Assembly (NCBI GenBank): GCA_010030955.1
Contig: RHBP01000045.1
Span: 1 to 11,753, forward strand
Direction: 5' to 3'
DNA: 11,753 bases
Origin: Synechococcaceae bacterium WBB_10_009
GTDB lineage: Bacteria > Cyanobacteriota > Cyanobacteriia > PCC-6307 > Cyanobiaceae
The stretch's first letter is position 1. Each line of letters starts with the position of its first letter. A program made the position numbers and the translations under genes. The notes beneath the pieces are model-generated. The model saw only the letters and a program-made list of their open reading frames with translations, did not search any database and was not told the DNA's origin. Shown here in pieces: positions 1 through 5,555 of this stretch.

Positions 1-190
1 GTCGCGCAGCCGCATGGCGGAGCAGATCCGCGCCGGCGCCGTGCGGGTCAACTGGCAGGTGGTGACCAGCCCCAGCCGCGAGCTACGCCAGGGGGATCGC
101 ATCCGCCTGGAGGGTCGCGGTGAGCTGGAGCTGCTGGAGATTCAGGCCACCAAACGGGAGCGCTGGCGCCTGCAACTGCGGCGCAGTTGA
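1..190 (+). CDS. Photosystem II S4 domain protein (3' end only)
   Basis: This is the C-terminal part of a reading frame that enters from before the window (first full codon at 2, TGA at 188-190). It ends an S4-type RNA-binding fold: the stretch MAEQIRAGAVRVNW, followed by the turn QGDRIRLEGRGELE, is the usual end of an S4 domain, in which a basic helix and a short beta hairpin contact structured RNA. The tail TKRERWRLQLRRS is strongly basic. I recognise the pattern as the cyanobacterial/plastid 'photosystem II S4 domain' protein, a relative of YlmH. Its RNA target is not established to my knowledge. tRNA-Val starts 57 bases after its stop. The start codon and most of the protein lie outside the window, so completeness cannot be judged. 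Confidence 0.8.
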   Translation, partial: SRSRMAEQIRAGAVRVNWQVVTSPSRELRQGDRIRLEGRGELELLEIQATKRERWRLQLRRS

Positions 191-217
191 GGGGGGCCAG
201 AGGGGGTGCACCGTGAC

Positions 218-226
218 TGCTAGGTT
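218..226 (+). promoter_or_regulatory. Possible extended -10 element for tRNA-Val
   Basis: TGCTAGGTT looks like an extended -10 box (TGn followed by TAGGTT) ending 21 bases before the tRNA. No good -35 is visible at the expected distance. A TAGGTT box also occurs upstream of gpmI at 8921-8926. This is inference from a weak match. Confidence 0.3.
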
Positions 227-247
227 GCCCTTGCCGCAAGGCTCTGA

Positions 248-319
248 GGGCGATTAGCTCAGAGGTAGAGCACTACCTTGACACGGTAGGAGTCACTGGT
301 TCGATTCCAGTATCGCCCA
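248..319 (+). tRNA. tRNA-Val (anticodon GAC)
   Basis: The 72-base cloverleaf is complete. The acceptor stem GGGCGAT (248-254) pairs with ATCGCCC (312-318), and the discriminator base is A319. The anticodon stem CTACC (273-277) pairs with GGTAG (285-289) around the loop TTGACAC, which puts the anticodon GAC at 280-282 (valine, reading GUC/GUU). The D arm contains TTAGCTCAGAGGTAGAG and the T arm GGTTCGATTCC. The 3' CCA is not encoded and would be added after transcription. It stands between the S4-domain gene and murD on the same strand. Confidence 0.96.
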
Positions 320-371
320 CTTGCCTGGGGCCGCGCCCACCCTCAGCCGGCGCCCACCCACCGCGACAGCC

Positions 372-1793
372 ATGACCGCCGGGGGCACCGCAACACCATC
401 CGACCCTGCGCCGGCCACCCTGGTGCTGGGGTTGGGTCGTTCGGGCATGGGCGCCGCCCGGCTGCTGCAGCAACGGCAGGAACCGGTGCTGGTGCTGGAG
501 AGCGGCAACGGCGAGGTGCAGCACCGCAACGCCGCCCAGCTCCGCCAGGAGGGGATCGCCGTGGCGCTGAACACCCCCCTCGACACCGCCAGCCTGGATG
601 CCCTGGGCTTCACACCGGCGCGGGTGGTGGTGAGCCCCGGCATCCGCTGGGATCACCCGCTGCTGCAGGAGCTCCGCCGCCGGGGCATCCCCACCGTGGG
701 GGAGATCACCACCGCCTGGGAGGCCACCCGGCCGGTTCCCTGGATCGGCATCACCGGCACCAACGGCAAAACCACGGTGACCCACCTGGTGGCCCATCTG
801 CTGGCGGAGGCGGGCTTGGATGCACCCATGTGCGGCAACGTGGGCTTCTCCGCCGCGGAACTGGCCCTGCGCCGGCTGCAACCGGGCCAGGCCCTGCCGG
901 CCTGGATGGTGGTGGAACTGAGCAGCTACCAGATCGAAGCGGCGCCCCAGCTGGCCCCGCGCATCGGGCTGTGGACCACCCTGACCCCCGATCACCTGGA
1001 GCGCCACGGCAGCCTCGACGCCTACCGCGCCATCAAACGCAGCCTGCTGGAGCGCTCAGCGGTGCGCATCCTCAACGCCGACGACCCCGACCTGCGCAGC
1101 CGCGCCGCCAGCTGGGACCAGGCCCGTTGGGTGACGGCCCAACCGCGCCAACGGGCCCGGGAGGCGGGCATCGAGCCCCACCTCTGGATCGAGGCCGATC
1201 AGGTGCTGGCGGCCCCCGATGGGGCGCCGCTGCTGGATGCCCGGGCCCTGGCCATGCCCGGGGAGCACAACCGCCAAAACCTGCTGATGGCGGTGGCGGT
1301 GGGGCTGGAGCTGGGCCTGGAGCCCGCCGCCATGGAGGCCGCCCTGCGCCGCTTCCCCGGCGTGCCCCATCGCCTGGAGCGCATCCGCAGCCACGACGGC
1401 GTGACCTGGTTCAACGACAGCAAAGCCACCAACTACGACGCCGCCGAGGTGGCCCTCAGGGCCCTGGAGGGGCCGCTGGTGGTGCTGGCCGGCGGCGAAG
1501 CCAAGCAGGGCGATGCGCAGGGGTGGCTGGCGGGCCTGCGGCGGGAGGCGGCGGCGGTGGTGCTGTTTGGCGCCGCCCAGGGGCACTTTGAGCAGCTGCT
1601 CAACGAGGGGGGCTACAGCGGCGCGGTGCACCGCGTGGAGGGGCTTGAGGCCGCCGTGCCCCTGGCCGCCCAGCTGGCCAGGGAGCACCGCTGCCGGGCG
1701 GTGCTGCTCTCGCCGGCCTGCGCCAGCTTCGACCAATACCGCGACTTCGAAGCCCGCGGCGACCATTTCCGCCAGCTGGTGCAACAGCTCTAG
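372..1793 (+). CDS. murD: UDP-N-acetylmuramoyl-L-alanine--D-glutamate ligase
   Basis: MurD adds D-glutamate to UDP-MurNAc-L-Ala with ATP hydrolysis, the second cytoplasmic step of building the peptidoglycan stem peptide. The 473-residue product has the Mur ligase layout. An N-terminal Rossmann-like UDP-binding domain carries GLGRSGMG near residues 20-27. The central ATPase domain has the P-loop GITGTNGKTT (126-135, Lys133) and the TPDHLERHG segment. The C-terminal domain carries NDSKATN (348-354), which contacts nucleotide and substrate. The length is close to the usual 440-480. I chose ATG 372. An in-frame TTG at 321 would begin one base after the tRNA and only adds a low-complexity Pro/Ala/Thr leader. 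The gene ends 58 bases before the EVE-domain gene, so the two may be co-transcribed, although a CTAG box lies between them. Confidence 0.96.
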   Translation: MTAGGTATPSDPAPATLVLGLGRSGMGAARLLQQRQEPVLVLESGNGEVQHRNAAQLRQEGIAVALNTPLDTASLDALGFTPARVVVSPGIRWDHPLLQELRRRGIPTVGEITTAWEATRPVPWIGITGTNGKTTVTHLVAHLLAEAGLDAPMCGNVGFSAAELALRRLQPGQALPAWMVVELSSYQIEAAPQLAPRIGLWTTLTPDHLERHGSLDAYRAIKRSLLERSAVRILNADDPDLRSRAASWDQARWVTAQPRQRAREAGIEPHLWIEADQVLAAPDGAPLLDARALAMPGEHNRQNLLMAVAVGLELGLEPAAMEAALRRFPGVPHRLERIRSHDGVTWFNDSKATNYDAAEVALRALEGPLVVLAGGEAKQGDAQGWLAGLRREAAAVVLFGAAQGHFEQLLNEGGYSGAVHRVEGLEAAVPLAAQLAREHRCRAVLLSPACASFDQYRDFEARGDHFRQLVQQL

Positions 1794-1851
1794 CGACAAC
1801 GGCCGGGGCTAGCCTCGCCGCCATTGCCCCCAGCACCCGCCGGCTGCAGCG

Positions 1852-2310
1852 ATGGCCCACTGGCTGATGAAGAGTGAACCCGATGTGTACGGGATCGACC
1901 ACCTTCAGCAGGACGGCACCACCCTCTGGGATGGGATTCGCAACTACCAAGCCCGCAACTTCATGCGGGCGATGCAGGTGGGCGACCGGGCGTTTTTTTA
2001 CCACTCCAACGCCACACCGCCAGGGATCGTGGGGCTGATGGAGGTGGTGGAAACGGGCCTCACCGACCCGAGCCAATTCGACCCGGCCAACAAATACTTC
2101 GACCCCAAATCCAAACCGGACGCACCCCGCTGGGATTGCGTGCGGCTGCGCTACGTGGGCCGGTTTGCGGCGCTGCTGAGCCTCGATGCCCTGCGGGAGC
2201 AGTTCAGCGTGGAGGAGCTGCCCGTGGTGCGCCAGGGCAACCGCCTTTCGATCCTGCCGGTGCCGGAAGCCAGTGCTGAGCGGCTGCTGGCCCTGCTGGG
2301 GCCATGCTGA
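1852..2310 (+). CDS. EVE domain-containing protein (THYN1-like)
   Basis: The 152-residue protein is a single EVE domain, a PUA-like fold thought to recognise modified bases in DNA or RNA. Family marks are WLMKSEP (4-10), LWDGIRNYQARNFM (25-38), the FFYHS strand (48-52), PPGIVGLMEV (57-65) and the WDCVRLRYV strand (94-102). These match the bacterial/THYN1 subgroup, which is usually about 140-160 residues, so the protein looks complete. No restriction or modification enzyme is adjacent, so a housekeeping role in nucleic-acid recognition is more likely than defence; this is inference. ATG 1852 starts exactly where family members start. The 3' end overlaps the next gene by 7 bases, which suggests translational coupling. 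A run of seven T at 1993-1999 encodes the two Phe and is unusual for this GC content. Confidence 0.9.
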   Translation: MAHWLMKSEPDVYGIDHLQQDGTTLWDGIRNYQARNFMRAMQVGDRAFFYHSNATPPGIVGLMEVVETGLTDPSQFDPANKYFDPKSKPDAPRWDCVRLRYVGRFAALLSLDALREQFSVEELPVVRQGNRLSILPVPEASAERLLALLGPC

Positions 2311-3095
2311 CCACGCCGCTGCAGCCGCGGCGAGCCCTGGGCCGCGGCCTGGCGTTGCTGCGCCGGCATCCCCTGCCGCTGCTGGGCTTCAGCGCCGCCG
2401 CCTGGGGCCTGCACGGCCTCGGCTGGGCCCTGGTAACCGCCGCTGATCCCCTGCCCAGCGCCGTGCTGGGGGCCCTGCTGCGCGGGGTGGGGATCGTGCT
2501 CTATGGCGGTGGCCTGCTGTGGCTGGTGGAAGGGCTGAGCCGGGCCGGGCTGGCCCTCGCCGCCGACCAACGGCCCCACTGGCGGGAGCTCTACCGCTGG
2601 CACGGGCGCAGCAGCCGGCGCCTGGCCTGGGGCCTGCTCAACCTGGTGGCCGCCCTGGCCTTCACCGCCTTGGTGGGGTTTGTGGGCTGGTCGCTGGTGG
2701 TGTTCCTGCTGCCGGCCCTGAGCCCCCTGCCGGCGCTGCTGGCCCTGCTGGGCTTCGCCGCCGTGGGGCTGAGCCAGGTGTTCAACCCCTGCCTGGTGTT
2801 GGAGCGCCAGCTCAGCCCATCCCAGGCCTTTCGCCAGGGGTTTGTGCTGCTGGAGCACCACTGGGCGGGGCTGCTGCAGCTGGTGGTGCTGCTGGCCCTG
2901 GCCAGCTCCGTGCCCACCCTGCTGCTGGGGCTGCTGGCGGAGGCGCTGGTGGCGGGGCTGGGGGTGCCGGTCACCGTGGCGGCGGTGGTGGCGGCCTCAC
3001 CCCTGGTGGCGCTCAGCACCACCTGCGCCTACGGCCAGCTGCTGCCTGAGCTGGCGGCCGATGGGCCCAATGGCCTCAAGCGATCGGATCGCTGA
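2304..3095 (+). CDS. Multi-pass membrane protein of unknown function
   Basis: The 263-residue product is very hydrophobic, with about six predicted membrane segments: near 24-46, 52-76, 107-140 (possibly one long or two short helices), 142-165, 188-210 and 212-240. A cytoplasmic-looking basic N-terminus (QPRRALGRGLALLRRH) precedes the first, and a basic loop (RWHGRSSRR) lies before the third. The segment FNPCLVLERQLSPSQAFRQG, followed by VLLEHHW, resembles the amphipathic link between helix pairs seen in several bacterial integral membrane families of unknown role. I cannot name the family. No catalytic or transport motif is visible. ATG 2304 overlaps the end of the EVE gene by 7 bases, so expression is probably coupled. 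The last 20 bases overlap the end of the convergent DUF2811 gene. Confidence 0.8.
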   Translation: MLTTPLQPRRALGRGLALLRRHPLPLLGFSAAAWGLHGLGWALVTAADPLPSAVLGALLRGVGIVLYGGGLLWLVEGLSRAGLALAADQRPHWRELYRWHGRSSRRLAWGLLNLVAALAFTALVGFVGWSLVVFLLPALSPLPALLALLGFAAVGLSQVFNPCLVLERQLSPSQAFRQGFVLLEHHWAGLLQLVVLLALASSVPTLLLGLLAEALVAGLGVPVTVAAVVAASPLVALSTTCAYGQLLPELAADGPNGLKRSDR

Positions 3096-3303
3096 AGCGC
3101 TTCTGCTGGGGAAACAGGTTGGCCAGGTAGCAGCGGGTGATTTCACGGGTCTGCACGCCGTTCTGCACCAGAAATCCCGCCAGGGCGGCCTGAAACAGGC
3201 GGTATTGATCCCAGTTGGGATGGGCCTCGATGAACCCCTGCATCGACTGCAGCAGGGCTTCGGGCACCTCCGCCCGCATGCTCACCGTGGCCGCCATGTC
3301 CAT
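3076..3303 (-). CDS. DUF2811 family protein (cyanobacterial)
   Basis: A 75-residue acidic-to-neutral protein. Its core, VSMRAEVPEALLQSMQGFIE, then HPNWDQYRLFQAALAGFLVQ and NGVQTREITRCYLANLF, matches the small cyanobacterial family DUF2811 as I remember it. It is predicted to be mostly helical. The spacing of hydrophobic residues and the 'AALAGFLVQNG' helix look like a small homodimeric or ribbon-helix-helix-like fold, but that is speculation. Function is unknown. The start could be ATG 3303 or the ATG two codons later (3297); the conserved region begins at about residue 7, so both are compatible. Its gene is convergent with the membrane-protein gene, with 20 bases of overlap, and transcription must start in the following gap. 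Confidence 0.85.
   Translation of the reverse strand: MDMAATVSMRAEVPEALLQSMQGFIEAHPNWDQYRLFQAALAGFLVQNGVQTREITRCYLANLFPQQKRFSDPIA
3079..3103. repeat. Adjacent palindromes at a convergent gene end
   Basis: AGCGATC (3079-3085), a G, then GATCGCT (3087-3093) form a perfect inverted repeat, immediately followed by the 10-bp palindrome GAAGCGCTTC (3094-3103). They cover the overlapping 3' ends of the membrane-protein gene and the DUF2811 gene. No T-run follows on either strand. Confidence 0.55.
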
Positions 3304-3330
3304 TCGAAATCATCCGATCGCCGAGCACCA

Positions 3331-3343
3331 GTTCTCCACAGGC
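3331..3343 (+). promoter_or_regulatory. DnaA-box-like sequence, left copy
   Basis: GTTCTCCACAGGC contains TTCTCCACA (3332-3340), one mismatch from the cyanobacterial DnaA box TTTTCCACA and one from the classic TTATCCACA. It matches the right copy at 3546-3558, in opposite orientation, at 12 of 13 bases. Binding by DnaA is inferred. Confidence 0.4.
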
Positions 3344-3545
3344 CGGCGCCGCGGTCAACCGGGGCCCACACCGGTGCCTCCCAGGGGCTCTCATCGCAAG
3401 ACAGGCCGCGGGGGCGGGGGTCTCGCACCAGCGCCGCAGCCGGCGGCGTCGCTGCTGCCGAGGGGCCGCGCCGCTGTCAACCGCAACGGGGCAACGGCCG
3501 CGGTTCTCCCCAGGGGCCAGCCGCGGCGGGCACGGCGGACCCGCA

Positions 3546-3558
3546 GCCTGTGGAAAAC
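3546..3558 (-). promoter_or_regulatory. DnaA-box-like sequence, right copy
   Basis: Read on the minus strand this is GTTTTCCACAGGC, with an exact TTTTCCACA (3549-3557), the box form I recall from cyanobacterial origins. It is the inverted partner of 3331-3343, 202 bases away. Two boxes without a dnaA or dnaN neighbour are not enough to call an origin. Confidence 0.45.
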
Positions 3559-3606
3559 CCGTGCAAAACCCTGGGGAGAGGGTTGAAGCGGTTGGGAGAA
3601 CGGCGG

Positions 3607-3625
3607 TGATCAGCAGTGCTGATCA
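3607..3625. promoter_or_regulatory. Perfect 19-bp palindrome, candidate operator
   Basis: TGATCAGCA (3607-3615), a central G (3616) and TGCTGATCA (3617-3625) form a perfect 9+1+9 inverted repeat. It lies just upstream of a -10-like CACAAT (3630-3635), and the dehydrogenase start codon is at 3662. With 17-bp spacing the -35 hexamer would be 3607-3612, so a protein bound here would cover the promoter spacer. The regulator is unknown; the size suits a dimeric helix-turn-helix factor. Confidence 0.5.
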
Positions 3626-3661
3626 GCGGCACAATCTCGCCAGCAATCTCACCCGCACCCC

Positions 3662-4561
3662 ATGCCCGAAGCGACACCCGTGGGCCAACCCATCGCCCTG
3701 TTGGGCACCGGCCTGCTCGGCGCTGCCATCGCCACGCGCCTGCTGCAGCAAGGGGAAACGCTGTGGGTGTGGAACCGCACCCCGGGCCGCTGCGCCCCCC
3801 TGCTGGAGCTGGGGGCCAGGGGGGCCAGCGAGGCGGCGGCGGCGGTGGCACCGGCCCAGTGGGTGATCACCGTGCTCAGCGATGGGCCGAGCACCGCGGC
3901 GGTGCTGCAGGGGCTGGGGCCAGCCCTGGTGGGCAAAGGCGTGATCCAGATCGGCACCATCGGCCCCGACGAAAGCCAGGCCCTGGCCGCAGCGGTGCAG
4001 GGCTGGGGCGGCCGCTACCTGGAGGCCCCGGTGCTCGGCAGCCGGCCGGAGGCCCTCGCCGGGCAGCTGCAGCTGATGGCGGGCGGCAGCAGCGAACTGG
4101 TGGCCGAAGCGCTGCCCCTGCTGCGCCACCTGGCCGCCGCCCCAGTGCATGTGGGGCCCGTGGGCAGCGCCATGGCCACCAAGCTGGCCCTCAACCAACT
4201 GATCGCCAGCCTCACCCACAGCTTCAGCCTGTCGCTGCACCTGGTGCAGCGCAGCGGGGTGCCGGTGGAGACCTTCATGGCGCTGCTGCGCGGCAGCGCC
4301 CTGCATGCCCCCACCTTTGACAAAAAACTCGACCGGGAGCTCCAACGCCACTACGGCGATCCCAACTTCCCCACCGCCCACCTGCGCAAGGATCTGGCCC
4401 TGTTTGAGGCGGCGGCGCAGCGGGCCGGCCTCAACGCCAGCGGGCTCGCGGGGCTGCTGACCCTGCTGCAGGGGGCCACCGCGGCCGGGCTCGACCCGCT
4501 CGATTACTGCGCCCTGCACGAGCTCACGGCTGGCCGTGCAGCTGCTGCAGAGCCTGGCTGA
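3662..4561 (+). CDS. NAD(P)-dependent beta-hydroxyacid dehydrogenase, GLYR-like
   Basis: The 299-residue product belongs to the 3-hydroxyisobutyrate dehydrogenase / 6-phosphogluconate-dehydrogenase-like family. The N-terminal Rossmann fold has GTGLLG (15-20). After the second strand it has WNRT (37-40), where Asn-Arg-Thr instead of an acidic residue favours NADPH. The substrate motif EAPVLGSRPEA begins at residue 121. The catalytic lysine is Lys174 in GSAMATKLALN, with Asn178 after it. The all-helical C-terminal domain follows, including FDKKLDRELQRHYGDPNFPT. The APVxGSxxPA-like motif and NRT resemble glyoxylate/succinic-semialdehyde reductases (GLYR) more than true 3-hydroxyisobutyrate dehydrogenases, so reduction of small aldehydes to hydroxy acids is my best inference; the substrate is not proven. 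The gene has its own upstream region with a palindrome. Its last 38 bases overlap the convergent DUF1818 gene. Confidence 0.88.
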   Translation: MPEATPVGQPIALLGTGLLGAAIATRLLQQGETLWVWNRTPGRCAPLLELGARGASEAAAAVAPAQWVITVLSDGPSTAAVLQGLGPALVGKGVIQIGTIGPDESQALAAAVQGWGGRYLEAPVLGSRPEALAGQLQLMAGGSSELVAEALPLLRHLAAAPVHVGPVGSAMATKLALNQLIASLTHSFSLSLHLVQRSGVPVETFMALLRGSALHAPTFDKKLDRELQRHYGDPNFPTAHLRKDLALFEAAAQRAGLNASGLAGLLTLLQGATAAGLDPLDYCALHELTAGRAAAAEPG

Positions 4562-4895
4562 AGGCCGGGGCCGCCCCGGCGCCCCAATGGCCCTCCAGGG
4601 AGCGCTCAGCGGCCCCCGGTGTGTAGAGCATCCGCAGCGACCACCGCTGCCGGTCGCCCTCCAGCTCCAGCCACCAGGGGCCCCGCTCCAGCTCCAGGGC
4701 GATGGCCTCCTCGGCCATCAGCTGGTCCTGCAGGGCGCCGTGCTGGGCCAGCAGATCCGCCACCGCCTCCCGCAACCCCTCCGCCTCAGCGTCGGTGAGC
4801 TCCACGGCCCAGCCTTCCCCCCCGATCAACACCGAAAAGGGTTGGCGGTCGCCATCCCAGGCCAACCGCCAACCCTCGCCTTCGCGCTGAATCAA
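4524..4895 (-). CDS. DUF1818 family protein (cyanobacterial)
   Basis: A 123-residue protein with the conserved pattern MIQREGEGWRLAWD, VLIGGEGWAVELTDAE, then LMAEEAIALELERGPWWLEL, then RWSLRML, which I recognise as DUF1818, a family found in cyanobacteria. As I recall, solved members show a Whirly-like fold related to single-stranded-DNA-binding transcription regulators; I cannot confirm DNA binding here. The conserved N-terminal Met position is encoded by TTG (4893-4895), and no ATG or GTG lies between it and the upstream in-frame region, so TTG is most likely the true start. It follows rpoZ after only 35 bases on the same strand and is probably in the same transcript. The end overlaps the convergent dehydrogenase gene by 38 bases. 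Confidence 0.88.
   Translation of the reverse strand: MIQREGEGWRLAWDGDRQPFSVLIGGEGWAVELTDAEAEGLREAVADLLAQHGALQDQLMAEEAIALELERGPWWLELEGDRQRWSLRMLYTPGAAERSLEGHWGAGAAPAFSQALQQLHGQP
4564..4580. repeat. GC-rich hairpin just after the dehydrogenase stop
   Basis: GCCGGGGC (4564-4571), one C, then GCCCCGGC (4573-4580) is a perfect inverted repeat starting two bases after the TGA of the dehydrogenase. It lies inside the 3' coding end of the DUF1818 gene. No T-run follows, so it is not a standard intrinsic terminator. Confidence 0.5.
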
Positions 4896-4930
4896 GGTTT
4901 TGATCGCAGGGATCGAACGCCCTCGGGGCC

Positions 4931-5161
4931 TCAGCCGGGCAGCAGATCGGGCTGATCCTGCTCGTCGCTCAGCTCGATGATGGCCCGCTGCACGGGCTTC
5001 ACCATGGAATCCTCGAGCAGCCCATCGAAATCATCGAAACGGCGCTGCTTGGCCCGGAAGGCGATGCGCACCGTGGTGAGGTAGCGGTTGCTGGAGTGGC
5101 GCACCAGGCTCTCGGCGCGCTGGGCGAGCTCCTTGGGGCTGACGTTGACGCCGAGATACAT
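4931..5161 (-). CDS. rpoZ: DNA-directed RNA polymerase subunit omega
   Basis: The 76-residue omega subunit helps fold and hold the beta' subunit in RNA polymerase and, in cyanobacteria, supports proper sigma-factor association. The stretches SPKELAQRAESLVRHSSNRY, LTTVRIAFRAKQRRFDDFDG and VKPVQRAIIELSDEQDQPDL are typical of picocyanobacterial RpoZ, and the length is the usual 70-80. ATG 5161 starts four bases downstream of the stop of the upstream unknown gene (three bases between them), which implies co-transcription and possibly coupled translation. The DUF1818 gene follows after 35 bases. The order is therefore unknown gene, rpoZ, DUF1818, all reading leftwards. Confidence 0.95.
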   Translation of the reverse strand: MYLGVNVSPKELAQRAESLVRHSSNRYLTTVRIAFRAKQRRFDDFDGLLEDSMVKPVQRAIIELSDEQDQPDLLPG

Positions 5162-5164
5162 GCA

Positions 5165-5470
5165 CTACTCACCGATGGAGCCATCGTAGGCCAGCAGGCT
5201 GCCGGGCAATGGCACGCGCACGGGAAACACCAGCGGTTCGCAGCCGGGGGCCAGCAGCCGGATCTCGCGCACCAGGTCGAGGGCGGCCAGGGGGGGGCGC
5301 AGCAGCTCCACCAAGCCGCTGATCAGTTGCCGGTGGGTGCGGTCGCGGCATTCAATGCGCAGGCTGCCCCAGCCGCGGCTGAGGCGGCAGGCCAGCAGCG
5401 GATCCAGCCGGCGGGCCAGATCCAGATCCTCCCGGTAGAAGGACAACACCGCCAGGGACAGCCGATCCAT
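5165..5470 (-). CDS. Conserved-looking hypothetical protein upstream of rpoZ
   Basis: I do not recognise this 101-residue protein. It begins MDRLSLAVLSFYREDLDLAR and ends LLAYDGSIGE. It has no signal peptide or obvious membrane helix; the hydrophobic parts (LISGLVELLRPPLAALDLV) look like amphipathic helices of a small soluble fold with alternating strands (RGWGSLRIEC; LVFPVRVPL). Cysteines lie in LLACRL, RIECRD and APGCEP but do not form a metal motif. ATG 5470 is preferred; the frame stays open to 5596, but that extension is Arg-rich, has no family look and would overlap the divergent Hsp70-like gene. The stop is three bases before the rpoZ start, so it is very likely in the rpoZ transcript. 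Codon use and strong linkage to rpoZ argue that it is real. Confidence 0.75.
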   Translation of the reverse strand: MDRLSLAVLSFYREDLDLARRLDPLLACRLSRGWGSLRIECRDRTHRQLISGLVELLRPPLAALDLVREIRLLAPGCEPLVFPVRVPLPGSLLAYDGSIGE

Positions 5471-5555
5471 CGCAACAGCGGACCCACTGGTCTCACCATG
5501 AACCGCCCGGCTGCGCCACGCTCGGGGGCGGCCGTTTCCCTTCAGCTTTGCCCCC

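Larger units (their letters stand above)
3304..3661. other. 358-bp intergenic gap without a supported gene
   Basis: I find no convincing coding sequence here. The open frames crossing it are low-complexity Arg/Pro/Gly-rich shadows with no family resemblance. The gap must contain the promoter of the DUF2811 gene (reading left) and that of the dehydrogenase gene (reading right). It also holds two inverted DnaA-box-like sequences and a 19-bp palindrome, listed separately. It is the longest gene-free stretch in the window, unusual for a genome this compact. Confidence 0.75.

Noticed and set aside
321..371. Upstream TTG start for murD
   Set aside because: It would begin one base after the tRNA and add a Pro/Ala/Thr leader absent from MurD; ATG 372 is better.
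1993..1999. Run of seven T in the EVE gene as a frameshift or phase-variation site
   Set aside because: The frame stays intact and the run encodes the conserved Phe-Phe of the EVE fold; seven bases is short for phase variation.
3304..3661. Chromosomal replication origin
   Set aside because: Only two DnaA-like boxes, no AT-rich unwinding region in a strongly GC-rich gap, and no dnaA or dnaN neighbour.
3623..4519. 298-aa minus-strand frame antisense to the dehydrogenase
   Set aside because: Gln/Gly/Arg-rich shadow; the plus strand carries Rossmann, substrate and catalytic-lysine motifs.
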